64,000 bases of DNA from an uncultured Senegalimassilia sp. (lineage in GTDB: Bacteria; Actinomycetota; Coriobacteriia; Coriobacteriales; Eggerthellaceae): assembly GCF_934636665.1 (NCBI RefSeq), contig NZ_CAKUAT010000004.1, positions 84,514 through 148,513 on the forward strand, read 5' to 3'. The position numbers and the translations under genes were made by a program. Shown here one piece after another: positions 26,508 to 35,570 of this stretch. Numbering within the stretch: the first letter of the stretch is position 1; each line of letters opens with the position of its first letter. A model generated the notes under the pieces. The model was not told the DNA's origin. It worked only from the letters and a program-made list of their open reading frames with translations, and did not search any database.

Positions 26508-27752
26508 GTGAGCGAGCCCGCATACCTGCAACTCGAACCCGATGTGGAACAAGCCATAGCCGAGAACCTGCGCTGCGGGCGCATGCATCCGCAAAGCTTC
26601 CCCGACGATCGCGTGCTCCGACGCGAGGACAACCCTCACGATGCGGCAACGCTGGCGCGCCCGGCGTTCTCGCGCGACATCGATAAGATCATGAACATCC
26701 CCGCATATAACCGCTATGCCGGCAAAACGCAGGTGTTCAGCCTGGTGGAGAACGATGACATCTGCCGCCGTGGGCTGCATGTGCAGCTGGTGGGTCGCAT
26801 CGCGCGAAACATTGGAAGGCTGCTGGGATTGAACTGCCAGCTCATCGAGGCCATCGCGCTCGGCCACGACCTGGGTCACACGCCGTTCGGCCACGCCGGG
26901 GAGAAGTTCCTGTCGAAGTGCCTGCAAAGCCGCACGGGCCACTGCTTTCACCACAACGTGCATTCCGTGCGAGTGATGGACCGCCTCTATCCTCGCAACA
27001 TCAGCCTGCAGGTACTTGACGGGGCGCTGTGCCACAACGGCGAGTTCGCCCAGCAGGTGCTTCGCCAAGGCGACACGGAATCGTTCGCGCAGCTCGATGC
27101 GCTGGTCGATGAATGCGCGCTCGACGAGTCCGCTATCAAGCACCTGCGCCCCTCAACGCTGGAAGGCTGCGTGGTCCGCTTGGCCGACATGATCGCCTAC
27201 CTGGGAAAAGATCGCGACGATGCTATGGCCATGGGCGTGCTGCCGTCCCTTGATGGTTTCGAAACCGACGTCATCGGGCGCGACAACGCGCGCATCATCA
27301 ACAACATCACTGTCGACGTGGTCAATCACAGCTTCGGACAGAACGATATCCGCATGAGCCGCCAGGTGTTCGAGGACGTCAAGCGCGCAAAACGCCAAAA
27401 CTACGAGCGCATCTACGATTGCGAAGGCTGGCGCGCCGGAAGCGGCAACGCCGTCGGCGAGATGTTCGAGGACATATACGACAGGCTTTTGATCGACCTG
27501 CAAACCGGTGACGAACGGTCACCGGTCGTATCGCATCACGCCAAGCAACTGGCGGCGAAGTCGCACAGCATCACCGTGGAGGATTACCTTGCGCATACCA
27601 ACCCCGATCAGGTGGTGGTGGACTACATGGCGTCCATGACCGACCGCTACTTCATGGAGCTGTACCGCTACCTGTTCCCCAACAGCGAAAAGCACATCCT
27701 GGCGCGAGGATACTGCGCCGGTCTGCCATCTATCGAAAGGAACGACCAATGA
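26508..27752 (+). CDS. dgt: dGTP triphosphohydrolase family HD protein
   Basis: An HD-domain metal enzyme of the Dgt type that splits dNTPs to the nucleoside and triphosphate. The 414-residue protein has the N-terminal RPAFSRDIDKIMNIPAYNRYAGKTQVF, then the metal-binding LGHDLGHTPFGHAGE with paired His-Asp, and FHHNVHSVRVMD. The start is GTG 26508 because GGAAAGGA lies six nt before it; ATG 26490 lacks a site. It overlaps yfcE by four nt (ATGA). Exact copy D of the 23-bp motif lies inside (27504-27526). True substrate preference is unknown; family members vary. Confidence 0.88.
   Translation: MSEPAYLQLEPDVEQAIAENLRCGRMHPQSFPDDRVLRREDNPHDAATLARPAFSRDIDKIMNIPAYNRYAGKTQVFSLVENDDICRRGLHVQLVGRIARNIGRLLGLNCQLIEAIALGHDLGHTPFGHAGEKFLSKCLQSRTGHCFHHNVHSVRVMDRLYPRNISLQVLDGALCHNGEFAQQVLRQGDTESFAQLDALVDECALDESAIKHLRPSTLEGCVVRLADMIAYLGKDRDDAMAMGVLPSLDGFETDVIGRDNARIINNITVDVVNHSFGQNDIRMSRQVFEDVKRAKRQNYERIYDCEGWRAGSGNAVGEMFEDIYDRLLIDLQTGDERSPVVSHHAKQLAAKSHSITVEDYLAHTNPDQVVVDYMASMTDRYFMELYRYLFPNSEKHILARGYCAGLPSIERNDQ
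27504..27526 (+). repeat. 23-bp dispersed motif, exact copy (copy D)
   Basis: ACCGGT-GACGAA-CGGTCACCGGT, inside dgt coding sequence. Confidence 0.75.
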
Positions 27753-28297
27753 AGTTCGTCATCGCATCCGACCTGCATGGCGCGGCGCCCGCCGTCCGCA
27801 CTTTGATGGAGCGCATCGACCAGGAAACGCCCGACCGCGTGCTCCTGCTCGGCGACCTGCTCTATCACGGCCCGCGAAACGACCTGCCCGAAGGCTATGC
27901 GCCCAAAGAAGTGCTCGCCGCCCTTAACGGCATTGCCGAGCGCATCGTAGCCGTTCGGGGCAATTGCGATGCGGAAGTCGACCAGATGGTGCTCGATTTC
28001 CCCTGCTTGAGCGACTTTTCCCAAGTGTGGGCCGATGGGCATCTGCTCCATCTAAGCCACGGGCACTTGGCCGGCAACTCGCCCGACCAGCCGCCGGCGC
28101 TGCCCCAAGGAAGCGCGTTGCTGACCGGCCACACGCACATCAAGCGCCTTGAGCTCGTCGATGGCGTGCTGTTCGTGAACCCAGGGAGCACCTCCATCCC
28201 CAAGGACGGCTGCGCAAGTTATGCCGTCTACGAAAACGGCGTTTTCGCCCTGAAATCGCTTGACGGCGAAACGCTGCTGGAAGCAGGCTGGGAATAG
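27749..28297 (+). CDS. yfcE: YfcE-type metallophosphodiesterase
   Basis: The 182-residue calcineurin-like phosphodiesterase has the complete two-metal motif set: ASDLHG (D-x-H), LLLGDLLYHG (GD), RGNCD (GNC in place of GNHD, as in YfcE/MJ0936), LSHGH and GHTH. It hydrolyses phosphodiesters in vitro in relatives; the in vivo substrate is unknown. It is translationally coupled to dgt and followed by a strong terminator. Confidence 0.9.
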   Translation: MKFVIASDLHGAAPAVRTLMERIDQETPDRVLLLGDLLYHGPRNDLPEGYAPKEVLAALNGIAERIVAVRGNCDAEVDQMVLDFPCLSDFSQVWADGHLLHLSHGHLAGNSPDQPPALPQGSALLTGHTHIKRLELVDGVLFVNPGSTSIPKDGCASYAVYENGVFALKSLDGETLLEAGWE

Positions 28298-28315
28298 CGC
28301 GAAATCACCGGGAAC

Positions 28316-28348
28316 AAGAAGGCCGCAGCTCACAGCTGCGGCCTTCTT
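28316..28348. terminator. Bidirectional terminator between yfcE and cydDC
   Basis: A fifteen-pair stem AAGAAGGCCGCAGCT / AGCTGCGGCCTTCTT with loop CAC. It lies 18 nt after yfcE and 31 nt after cydDC from the other side. Confidence 0.8.
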
Positions 28349-28379
28349 CCTATGTACGGCTCATATCTCAAACGCTAGA

Positions 28380-31300
28380 CTACGACAACCTTCCGCGCTC
28401 GACGGTGTAGGAGACATCGCAGATGGCGGCCGTGGAAGCGCGATGGCTCACCAGCACCACCGTCTTGCCCTGACGGGCTTCGAGCAACGCCCGCAAAACC
28501 GCCGCCTCGTTGAGACTGTCAAGGTTGCTCGTGGGTTCGTCGAGCAGCACGAACGGGGCATCGTGCAGGAACATGCGCGCAAGCCCGATGCGCTGGCGCT
28601 CGCCTCCCGACAAGGTGTCGCCCAACTCGCCGACCGGCGTATCCAGGCCTTGCGGCAGACGCTCGATTAAACCAGTCAACGCCGCCTTCCTGCAGGCCTC
28701 AGCAAGCTCCTCGGGCCTAGCATCGGGTTTGGCAAGCGTGATGTTATCCCCCACCGTGCCGGAGAACAGGTGCGTCTCCTGCGTCATATAGCCCTCGATG
28801 GTCCGCAGGCTTTCCGTGCTCACGTCACGGATATCCTGCCCGGAAATGCGTATACAACCGTCGCTTGGATCCCAAAACCGCATGAACAGCTTGCAGAGCG
28901 TCGATTTGCCTGAACCGCTCCTGCCCGCCAAATGCACGATCGAACCAGGCGTCACCTCAAGGGATACGTCCTTGAGCACCGAACTTGCGCCATACGAGAA
29001 GTCGACATGTTCGGCGGCCGCACCCGAGAACGCATCTGCCTTGCAGCCGTCCGCCACATCCCGGGTTTGCGGCTGCTCGTCAAGCAGGTCAAGTACGCGC
29101 GCTCCGCTGGCCAACGTCTGCTGCAAGCCGCTGCCCAGGTTCGCAACGGCGATCACCGGGCCGAAAGACGACATCAACGCGGCCACGCACACGAACGCCT
29201 GCCCGGAATCGATGACGCCATGCGTGCACAGCGCGCAGGCTAGCGCGACCATGGCAACGTCAAGCCCCAACACCAGACCGTTCGTTGCCGCCATGCTGCG
29301 AGCCGCACGGCCCTTCAGGCGATCCTCGACCTTCGACAGCGAGTCCATACGGCCATCAAGCTGCTCGGCGCGCGCATGTTCTTGGCCGAACTGCAGCGTT
29401 TCGCGAAGGCCGCGCAAGCTATCGAGCATGAACGCGTTCATGCCGCCGAGGGCATCGCGCAGCTCCCTGCCGCCATCCCCCGCCGCACGTGATGCGACCC
29501 ACGGCGCCACAGCTCCAACCAGGACGTATGCGACGAACGCGCCGATGGCAAGCTGCCAGCAGACGCTGCCGATGAAGACGATCATAACGCCGCAGACCAG
29601 CACGGCGATGAGCACCGGGGAGAGGGTGTGCGCATAGAACACCTCGAGCAGCTCAACGTCCGAGGTAACGAGCGACACCAGGTTGCCTTTGCTTCGGCCC
29701 TCGAGCTTCGCCGGGGCAAGCGTGCGCAGCTTGCCGAACACGCGATCGCGGACAAGCGCCAAGATCTTGAACGCCAGATAGTGATTGCACATCTGCTCGC
29801 CATAATGCAGGGGACCGCGCAAAAGGCCGCAAGCGGCGACCAGGGCGATACCCGCGCCCACGCCGATCGCCGGCCCGAATCCCGCGCCGCCCGTAAGCAC
29901 CAAAGCAGCGCCAACCGTAAGGAAGATGGCGCACAAAAAGCCGACAACGCCTAGAATCACCGCGGCGAGCATAACCGGCACAAGCGGCTTGACCAACTTC
30001 AGCAGACGGCACATGATCGAGATGTTCGACCTACGGCGCATCTGGGGCTCGCCGACAACCGCAGCAGTTCCATCGGCACCGGGACCTTGCGCTTCGTCGG
30101 CTTCACCAACGTCAGCGGTGTGTTGCTCCGCCCGCGACGCGAACGCCTCAAGCCCCATCTGCCGGCCCCATAGCTTCGCGTACGCCCCATCGGCGGCGCA
30201 AAGCTGCTCGTGCGAGCCGCTCTCAGCCACGCGACCATTTGCCAGCACGAAGATGCGATCGGCTTCGGAAACCGACGCCAGGCGATGCGAAATCATGATG
30301 ACGGTGCGGCTTTTCGCCAGCTCATGGATAACGCCGACGATAGCCTGCTCGCTGTCCGCGTCCACGTTCGAGGTCACCTCGTCGAAGATGTAGACGGGGG
30401 TATCGTGCAAAAGCGCCCGGGCAAGCGCCAAACGCTGGCGCTGTCCGCCGGAAAAGTTCCCACCCTGCTCGGACACGGGCGCATCAAGCCCGCCCGATGA
30501 GCGAACGAACCCGTCGATGCGGCACCGCCGCAAAACGTCCCAAAGCTCGTCGTCGGTCGCCTTGGGGCGCGCCATCAGCAAGTTCGAACGCACCGTTCCA
30601 GAGAACAGGTAGCTGGAGAACGGGACGACGGTGACCGTTTGGGCCATGCTTTCGCGGGAAACCTGGCCAAGCGGCACGCCACCGATCTCCACATCGCCAT
30701 CAAAACCCAGATTACGCCCGCACAGGATGCCGGCCAACGTGGATTTGCCCGAACCGCTCTCGCCCACAATGCCGGTGAAGCTACCGGCAGGGGCGGCGAA
30801 ATCGACATGCTCGAGCACCGTACGCTGCCCGTCATAGGAGTACGAGACATCGCGAACAACGATGCCCGCGCGCTCAGGATCGATGCTGCGCGTCCCCTGC
30901 TCGGGCTCGGGCGCATCCAAGATGGCGAACATCTTCTCGGCAACCGCCATACCGTTCATAGCGGTATGGAAAAACGAACCAAGCGCACGCATAGGGATGA
31001 AGAACTCCGCCGACAGAAACACCACGCAAAACGCCGCATAGAACGGGATCTGGCCGGTGGCGAACTGCACTATAGCAGCGATGATGCCCACGGCAGCGCC
31101 GCCGAATGCGAACACGTCCATCACGGTGATGGAGTTGAGCTGCATGGTGAGCAGGCGCATCGTCGCTCGGCGGAAGGTCTCGGCCTGTTCGTTCATCTGA
31201 CGGTGGCACGCCTCATCGGCTTGATAGATCTTCAAGGTGGTCAAACCTTGCAGGTTCTCGAGAAACGCGCCGCCAAGATCGGTATAGGCGCCCCAATACC

Positions 31301-31856
31301 TGCCCATGACACGCTTAGCGATCTTCTGCACCGCCACGATGGAAATCGGGATGAGCGGCACGCAAACCAACAAGGCGATGGCGGCAGGCAAACACAGCGG
31401 CGTCAGGAACGCGAACACGGTAAGCGGGGCCAGCACGGCGTAAAACAGCTGCGGCAGATACTGGCCGAAGTAGCTTTCCAGCTGCTCGCATCCCTCAACA
31501 CTGACTTGCACCGCCTCGCTTGTGGCGATGTGCTCGGAATAGCCGGGGCCCATGCGCACCAGCTTGTCGTATACCTCACGGCGAACCGAGCGTTTTGCGG
31601 CCATGGCGGCCGCCACCCCCATGCGCTGCGCGAAGGTCAAGCACGCCATGCGCACCGCGATAACGGCAACGCCTGCGCACAGAAGCATCGCAACCCAGCC
31701 ATCCACGGCAACGCCGTCGAAAAGACGCTGTAGGAAAAGCCCGATGAGGAGCATGAGCACGATATTCGCCACGAGCGCCACCCATTGCGCCGCCGCATTG
31801 CGCACGATATACCGCATAGCCTGCGGCACCATCGATATCAACCGTTTATTGAACAC
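28380..31856 (-). CDS. cydDC: Fused CydD-CydC-like ABC exporter (two TM domains and two ATPase domains in one chain)
   Basis: The 1158-residue protein is a head-to-tail fusion of two ABC half-transporters. Half one has membrane helices (residues about 20-320), Walker A GESGSGKST, signature FSGGQRQRL and Walker B VYIFDEVTS. Half two has helices from about residue 640, GRSGSGKST, LSGGERQRI and FVLLDEPTS. In E. coli CydDC are separate subunits that bind haem, export cysteine and glutathione, and are needed for cytochrome bd assembly. Here the fused form could play the same role, but no cydAB is in the window, so another thiol or amino-acid exporter is possible. The start is GTG 31856 (VFNKRLISM), with AAAGGA about 11 nt upstream. 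Confidence 0.85.
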   Translation of the reverse strand: MFNKRLISMVPQAMRYIVRNAAAQWVALVANIVLMLLIGLFLQRLFDGVAVDGWVAMLLCAGVAVIAVRMACLTFAQRMGVAAAMAAKRSVRREVYDKLVRMGPGYSEHIATSEAVQVSVEGCEQLESYFGQYLPQLFYAVLAPLTVFAFLTPLCLPAAIALLVCVPLIPISIVAVQKIAKRVMGRYWGAYTDLGGAFLENLQGLTTLKIYQADEACHRQMNEQAETFRRATMRLLTMQLNSITVMDVFAFGGAAVGIIAAIVQFATGQIPFYAAFCVVFLSAEFFIPMRALGSFFHTAMNGMAVAEKMFAILDAPEPEQGTRSIDPERAGIVVRDVSYSYDGQRTVLEHVDFAAPAGSFTGIVGESGSGKSTLAGILCGRNLGFDGDVEIGGVPLGQVSRESMAQTVTVVPFSSYLFSGTVRSNLLMARPKATDDELWDVLRRCRIDGFVRSSGGLDAPVSEQGGNFSGGQRQRLALARALLHDTPVYIFDEVTSNVDADSEQAIVGVIHELAKSRTVIMISHRLASVSEADRIFVLANGRVAESGSHEQLCAADGAYAKLWGRQMGLEAFASRAEQHTADVGEADEAQGPGADGTAAVVGEPQMRRRSNISIMCRLLKLVKPLVPVMLAAVILGVVGFLCAIFLTVGAALVLTGGAGFGPAIGVGAGIALVAACGLLRGPLHYGEQMCNHYLAFKILALVRDRVFGKLRTLAPAKLEGRSKGNLVSLVTSDVELLEVFYAHTLSPVLIAVLVCGVMIVFIGSVCWQLAIGAFVAYVLVGAVAPWVASRAAGDGGRELRDALGGMNAFMLDSLRGLRETLQFGQEHARAEQLDGRMDSLSKVEDRLKGRAARSMAATNGLVLGLDVAMVALACALCTHGVIDSGQAFVCVAALMSSFGPVIAVANLGSGLQQTLASGARVLDLLDEQPQTRDVADGCKADAFSGAAAEHVDFSYGASSVLKDVSLEVTPGSIVHLAGRSGSGKSTLCKLFMRFWDPSDGCIRISGQDIRDVSTESLRTIEGYMTQETHLFSGTVGDNITLAKPDARPEELAEACRKAALTGLIERLPQGLDTPVGELGDTLSGGERQRIGLARMFLHDAPFVLLDEPTSNLDSLNEAAVLRALLEARQGKTVVLVSHRASTAAICDVSYTVERGRLS

Positions 31857-32017
31857 GGAACATGGCTTCCTTTCGATTCCAAAGGCTGCACAGCGCCGGG
31901 GTACGGCGCATCAACCTTGACTCAAACAGTCGAATGGTACCATTGGGAAACTTTGGTAGCCAGAGCAAACTATAAGATATCGATTATTGTTACATAAGAC
32001 TAATCTATAGCGCCAAA

Positions 32018-32040
32018 ATAGCCCGGCGCATGCCGGGCTT
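32018..32040 (-). terminator. Terminator of brnQ-coaX
   Basis: Minus-strand GCCCGGCATGCGCCGGGC followed by TATTTTGG. It lies 65 nt after the coaX stop. Confidence 0.75.
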
Positions 32041-32104
32041 AGCTATTCGATATCTATTCGCTTGTCGCAATGCCGCTTGCCATGCAAGCGCGTCAGAAGG
32101 AGCG

Positions 32105-32905
32105 CTAGCGAGCCTTCCTGTTCTTCTCGTGCAACAAGATCAACCCTTTGAGCGTGAGCTGATCATCGGCAGCCTCGATGCGTCGGGAAAGCCCGGCCAT
32201 AGCCTGGGCATCGTCTCCGGTGGCGACAACGCGCGTTTCGTAGCCGAGTTCGTCCCAAACCGCCTGGATCAGGCCATCGATACGGGCAACTTCGCCGATG
32301 ACGATTCCCGCCTGCATGGCATCGCGCGTGGATTTGCCGATGACGCTCCGGGGTGTATGCAGCCCGATAACAGGGAGCTGGGCCGCGGCGTCCGCCACCG
32401 CACGCGCAGCCAAACGCAGGCCTGGAGCGATAAGCCCACCCTGCACGACACCCGCGTCATCGATGACCTCAAGCGTGGTTGCCGTCCCAAAGTCGACGAC
32501 GATGAGCGGGAACCCGTAGAGCTGTTTTGCGGCAACGCAATCCGCCACACGATCGGCGCCGAAATCCGCAGGGCTGTTCAGATGCAGCTTCAAACCGGAT
32601 TTCAAGCCCGGCCCCACCACCAAGGGGCGCGCGCCGCAAAGGGCATGCAAAGCTTCGACCCAAGCGTCGGTAAGCCCGGGGACAACGGAGGCCACGATGG
32701 CATCGCGCACCTTCGCATCGCAGCCCCGAACCTGCAAAAACGACGCCACGCACATAAGCGCTTCATCGGCGGTGAGGCAATCGGGGGTGGTCACGCTCCA
32801 GGTGGATGCAAGGCCCCCTTCGCAGGCTAGCCCGAGGTTGGTAACGGAATTCCCCACATCGACTGCGAGGATGTAACCCGATCCGCTTCGGCCCGAACGC
32901 ACCAT
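32105..32905 (-). CDS. coaX: Type III pantothenate kinase
   Basis: First step of CoA synthesis, phosphorylating pantothenate. The 266-residue ASKHA-fold protein has the ATP-site AVDVGNSVTNLG, the pantothenate-site GADRVADCVAA and VVDFGTATTLEVID. ATG 32905 overlaps the brnQ stop (TAATG), so it is translated with brnQ. Pairing with a transporter may reflect branched-chain amino acid or pantothenate economy, since valine and pantothenate share 2-oxoisovalerate; this link is speculative. Confidence 0.94.
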   Translation of the reverse strand: MVRSGRSGSGYILAVDVGNSVTNLGLACEGGLASTWSVTTPDCLTADEALMCVASFLQVRGCDAKVRDAIVASVVPGLTDAWVEALHALCGARPLVVGPGLKSGLKLHLNSPADFGADRVADCVAAKQLYGFPLIVVDFGTATTLEVIDDAGVVQGGLIAPGLRLAARAVADAAAQLPVIGLHTPRSVIGKSTRDAMQAGIVIGEVARIDGLIQAVWDELGYETRVVATGDDAQAMAGLSRRIEAADDQLTLKGLILLHEKNRKAR

Positions 32906-34185
32906 TATGCGACCGCCTTGCTCCCCTTGGACACCTTGAACGCGACCGCGCCGAGGATGCCTCCGACGATAGCGAACGGCAGCCAGCTAAAGCCCAGATC
33001 GGTGAAGGGAAGCTGCTTGATAGCAGGCAGCACGCCATAAGTGTCGTCGATAGTGGCGAGCAAGCTGATGACGAACGCACCGAAGGCAGCGCCCTTGATC
33101 GGCCACGTGGAGCTCAGCCGCTTCTTGAACAGCAACATGACCAAACACACCATGAACGGCGGGCAGACGACGGATAGAATCGGAGCGGCAAATGCCACGA
33201 TGGCGTTCAAACCCAGGTTGCAGATGGCGACAGACATCAAAACGGTAACGACGACGCCGACGCGATACGAGATCTTTCCGTGCGTGGTACGCTCGAAGTA
33301 CGATGCCGAAGCACCGGTAAGGCCGATTGCGGTGGTCAGGCACGCTAGCCCGACGATGATGCCGAGGATGATCACGCCGGTATTGCCGAGCAGATGCTTG
33401 GTGATCTCCACGATAAGCGTGGAGCGGTCCATGCCCGCGCCGAAGGCAAGCGCGCTTGAAGCGCCCAAGTAGGTCAAGCCGCCGTAGATCACGGCTAGAA
33501 GGATGCCAGCCACAATGCTTGCGCCAGCGATAACCTTGAGCTGATCTTCTCGACGCGTATAGCCCGCGGTGCGCACGGCATTTTCCATAACGATGGCGAA
33601 GCCCACGCACGCAAGCACGTCCATGGCCTGATAGCCGGCCAAGATACCGTCTTGTGCGGGATGCTCGGAAAGCGGGGCCCCGATATCGCCGAGCGGGTAC
33701 ACGATGCCGGTGATGATGATCACGAACACGCAAAGCACTAGAAGCGGGGTGAGCACCTTGCCGATGATGGTGACCACGCGCGTTTGGCGAATGGACAGCG
33801 CGAGCACCACCGCGAAGAACAGCACGGAGAACAGCAGCATGCCCATGGAATCGCCGAACAACGGCACAATGGACATCTCGTAGGTGGTGGCCGCCGTGCG
33901 CGGCTCAGCGATGATCATGCCGGTGCAAAGGATCACGGCGGTGTTGAGCACCAAACCGGGAACCTTGCCCAATGAACTTTCAACAGCCACGTTCGCACCG
34001 CCGCCGGCGTTGAGCGCGAAGATGCCCAGGCAAGAAAACGCCACGTCGATCAAGATGAAGCACAAAAATCCGATAACCCAATCGGTTCCGCTTTCCATAC
34101 CCAAAAACGGCGGGAAGATAAGGTTTCCGGCACCGAAGAACATGGCGAACAGCGCCAGTCCGATGACCACAGTGTTTTTCTTCAA
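32905..34185 (-). CDS. brnQ: Branched-chain amino acid:cation symporter BrnQ (LIVCS family)
   Basis: The 426-residue membrane protein has about 12 helices. The N-terminal VIGLALFAMFFGAGNLIFPPFLG is the LIVCS signature. It imports Leu, Ile and Val with Na+ or H+. The start is TTG 34185, with AAGGAG five nt upstream (TTG-AAG-AAA-AAC). It is followed directly by coaX. The transported amino acids could feed the VOR enzyme, though that operon lies 14 kb away. Confidence 0.93.
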   Translation of the reverse strand: MKKNTVVIGLALFAMFFGAGNLIFPPFLGMESGTDWVIGFLCFILIDVAFSCLGIFALNAGGGANVAVESSLGKVPGLVLNTAVILCTGMIIAEPRTAATTYEMSIVPLFGDSMGMLLFSVLFFAVVLALSIRQTRVVTIIGKVLTPLLVLCVFVIIITGIVYPLGDIGAPLSEHPAQDGILAGYQAMDVLACVGFAIVMENAVRTAGYTRREDQLKVIAGASIVAGILLAVIYGGLTYLGASSALAFGAGMDRSTLIVEITKHLLGNTGVIILGIIVGLACLTTAIGLTGASASYFERTTHGKISYRVGVVVTVLMSVAICNLGLNAIVAFAAPILSVVCPPFMVCLVMLLFKKRLSSTWPIKGAAFGAFVISLLATIDDTYGVLPAIKQLPFTDLGFSWLPFAIVGGILGAVAFKVSKGSKAVA

Positions 34186-34284
34186 GAATGCTCCTTTATG
34201 GAATTGCGTCCGAAGTATCCATTATGCCGCAATCCACCAGAAAAAAGAAGCCGGCAACTCGCCGCAATGCCGGATCGTAGCAAC

Positions 34285-34310
34285 GAAAAAGACCTGCACG
34301 AGCAGGCCTT
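34285..34310. terminator. Bidirectional terminator between GT2 and brnQ
   Basis: A CCTGC/GCAGG stem with flanking A/T runs (AAAAAGA and CCTTTTCCC). On the minus strand it lies just beyond the GT2 stop. Confidence 0.7.
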
Positions 34311-34322
34311 TTCCCTTGATGC

Positions 34323-35360
34323 TTAATTGAATTTGAAAATCCTCTGGGCGACATGGTAGCCGGTGATGCCGATCTTGCGCCCCAGATTCGTGGGCAGATT
34401 CGTGCCCATATTCAACACGCTGTGCCTCACGCGGCGGTACACGTCGGAGTTGTTCTCCTTCAGATAGCGCCAAATCGCATCGCGCTCATCCTCGGCGTCG
34501 ACGGTGTTGATCATGCGCAGGAAGATGCTGCAGATGCACATCATCATGGACAGATAGTTCTCCATGTAGCGCTCCAGGCGCTTCTCGGGAACATCGCCGG
34601 GAAGCTGCACGGCGTCGATCATGATGCGCGTGACGCGCAGCTGCTGGTCGATGCGGCCCATCATGACCGACTCGTTGACGCTTTGGTCGTCGCGGCCGAT
34701 GAAGTAGCGGTACATGTCCACGTCAAGGTAATAGATGGTCTTGACGTGCGGCAGCGGCACGTATACGAAGATGTTATCAACGTAGAAGGTGTGCTTGGGC
34801 AGCTGAAGACCCATGCCACGCAGCAGCTCGGTGCGGTAGATGACCGAGTGCATAAGCAGGTATTGGCTGGGGTTGAAATGCCCTACCTCGGACCAACCGA
34901 ACTCGCGCCCCTCGGGGAACACGTTGCGGTAATGCATGATGGTGCGCGTGCTCTCGTGCACCTTCTCGTACACGTAATTGGCGATGACCAGATCGGTCGG
35001 AGCGCTGCGCCCGACTTGGCTGCGCACATATGCCATGACATCTTCCATAGCACGGCGATCAAGCCAATCATCGGAGTCGACCACCTTGAAGTACAAACCC
35101 GAAGCGTTCGCCAAACCGGTGTTCACCGCTTGCCCATGACCGCCGTTCTCCTGGTGGACGGCCTTGATGATGCCCGGATGAAGCTCCTCCCAGCGATCGG
35201 CCTTTTCCGCGGTGTCGTCTTTGACCGACCCATCGTCGACGATGATGATCTCGATGTCATCGCAGCCCTTATCGCCCCCGCATGCAAGGATGGACTCGAT
35301 GCACTTATCCATATATGCCGCGGAGTTATAGCACGGGATGGCGAAGGTGATGCTTTTCAT
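34323..35360 (-). CDS. Glycosyltransferase family 2
   Basis: The 345-residue GT-A enzyme begins MKSITFAIPCYNSAAYMDKCI, followed by EIIIVDDGSVKDDT and FKVVDSDDWLD, the nucleotide-sugar and metal-binding D-x-D region. The C-terminal half (MYRYFIGRDDQSVNE) is typical of capsule or cell-wall polysaccharide glycosyltransferases. There is no membrane helix. The start is ATG 35360, with AGGACAGGC upstream. No other glycan genes are adjacent, so the acceptor is unknown. Confidence 0.88.
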   Translation of the reverse strand: MKSITFAIPCYNSAAYMDKCIESILACGGDKGCDDIEIIIVDDGSVKDDTAEKADRWEELHPGIIKAVHQENGGHGQAVNTGLANASGLYFKVVDSDDWLDRRAMEDVMAYVRSQVGRSAPTDLVIANYVYEKVHESTRTIMHYRNVFPEGREFGWSEVGHFNPSQYLLMHSVIYRTELLRGMGLQLPKHTFYVDNIFVYVPLPHVKTIYYLDVDMYRYFIGRDDQSVNESVMMGRIDQQLRVTRIMIDAVQLPGDVPEKRLERYMENYLSMMMCICSIFLRMINTVDAEDERDAIWRYLKENNSDVYRRVRHSVLNMGTNLPTNLGRKIGITGYHVAQRIFKFN

Positions 35361-35470
35361 GCCTGTCCTTTCCTGGAAACAACGGCGCGGATGCGGTTGG
35401 AAAACGCCGCCGTTCATATGGTCCGCCCGCCATTTTACCGGTAGAGAGGCGCACTGCCGTCCCCCGCGGG

Positions 35471-35476
35471 TACAAT
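35471..35476 (+). promoter_or_regulatory. Probable -10 of pta
   Basis: TACAAT 95 nt before the pta start; the -35 is GC-rich and weak. No other -10 of this quality is seen in 35361-35570. Confidence 0.35.
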
Positions 35477-35570
35477 ATGGATAAAATCCAAGTGAACCGC
35501 TCGGGCGCAGCCGAAACCAAGCGCAACCCGCAAGACCGCGCCCGACACATCGCGAAGAAAGGGTACGAAC

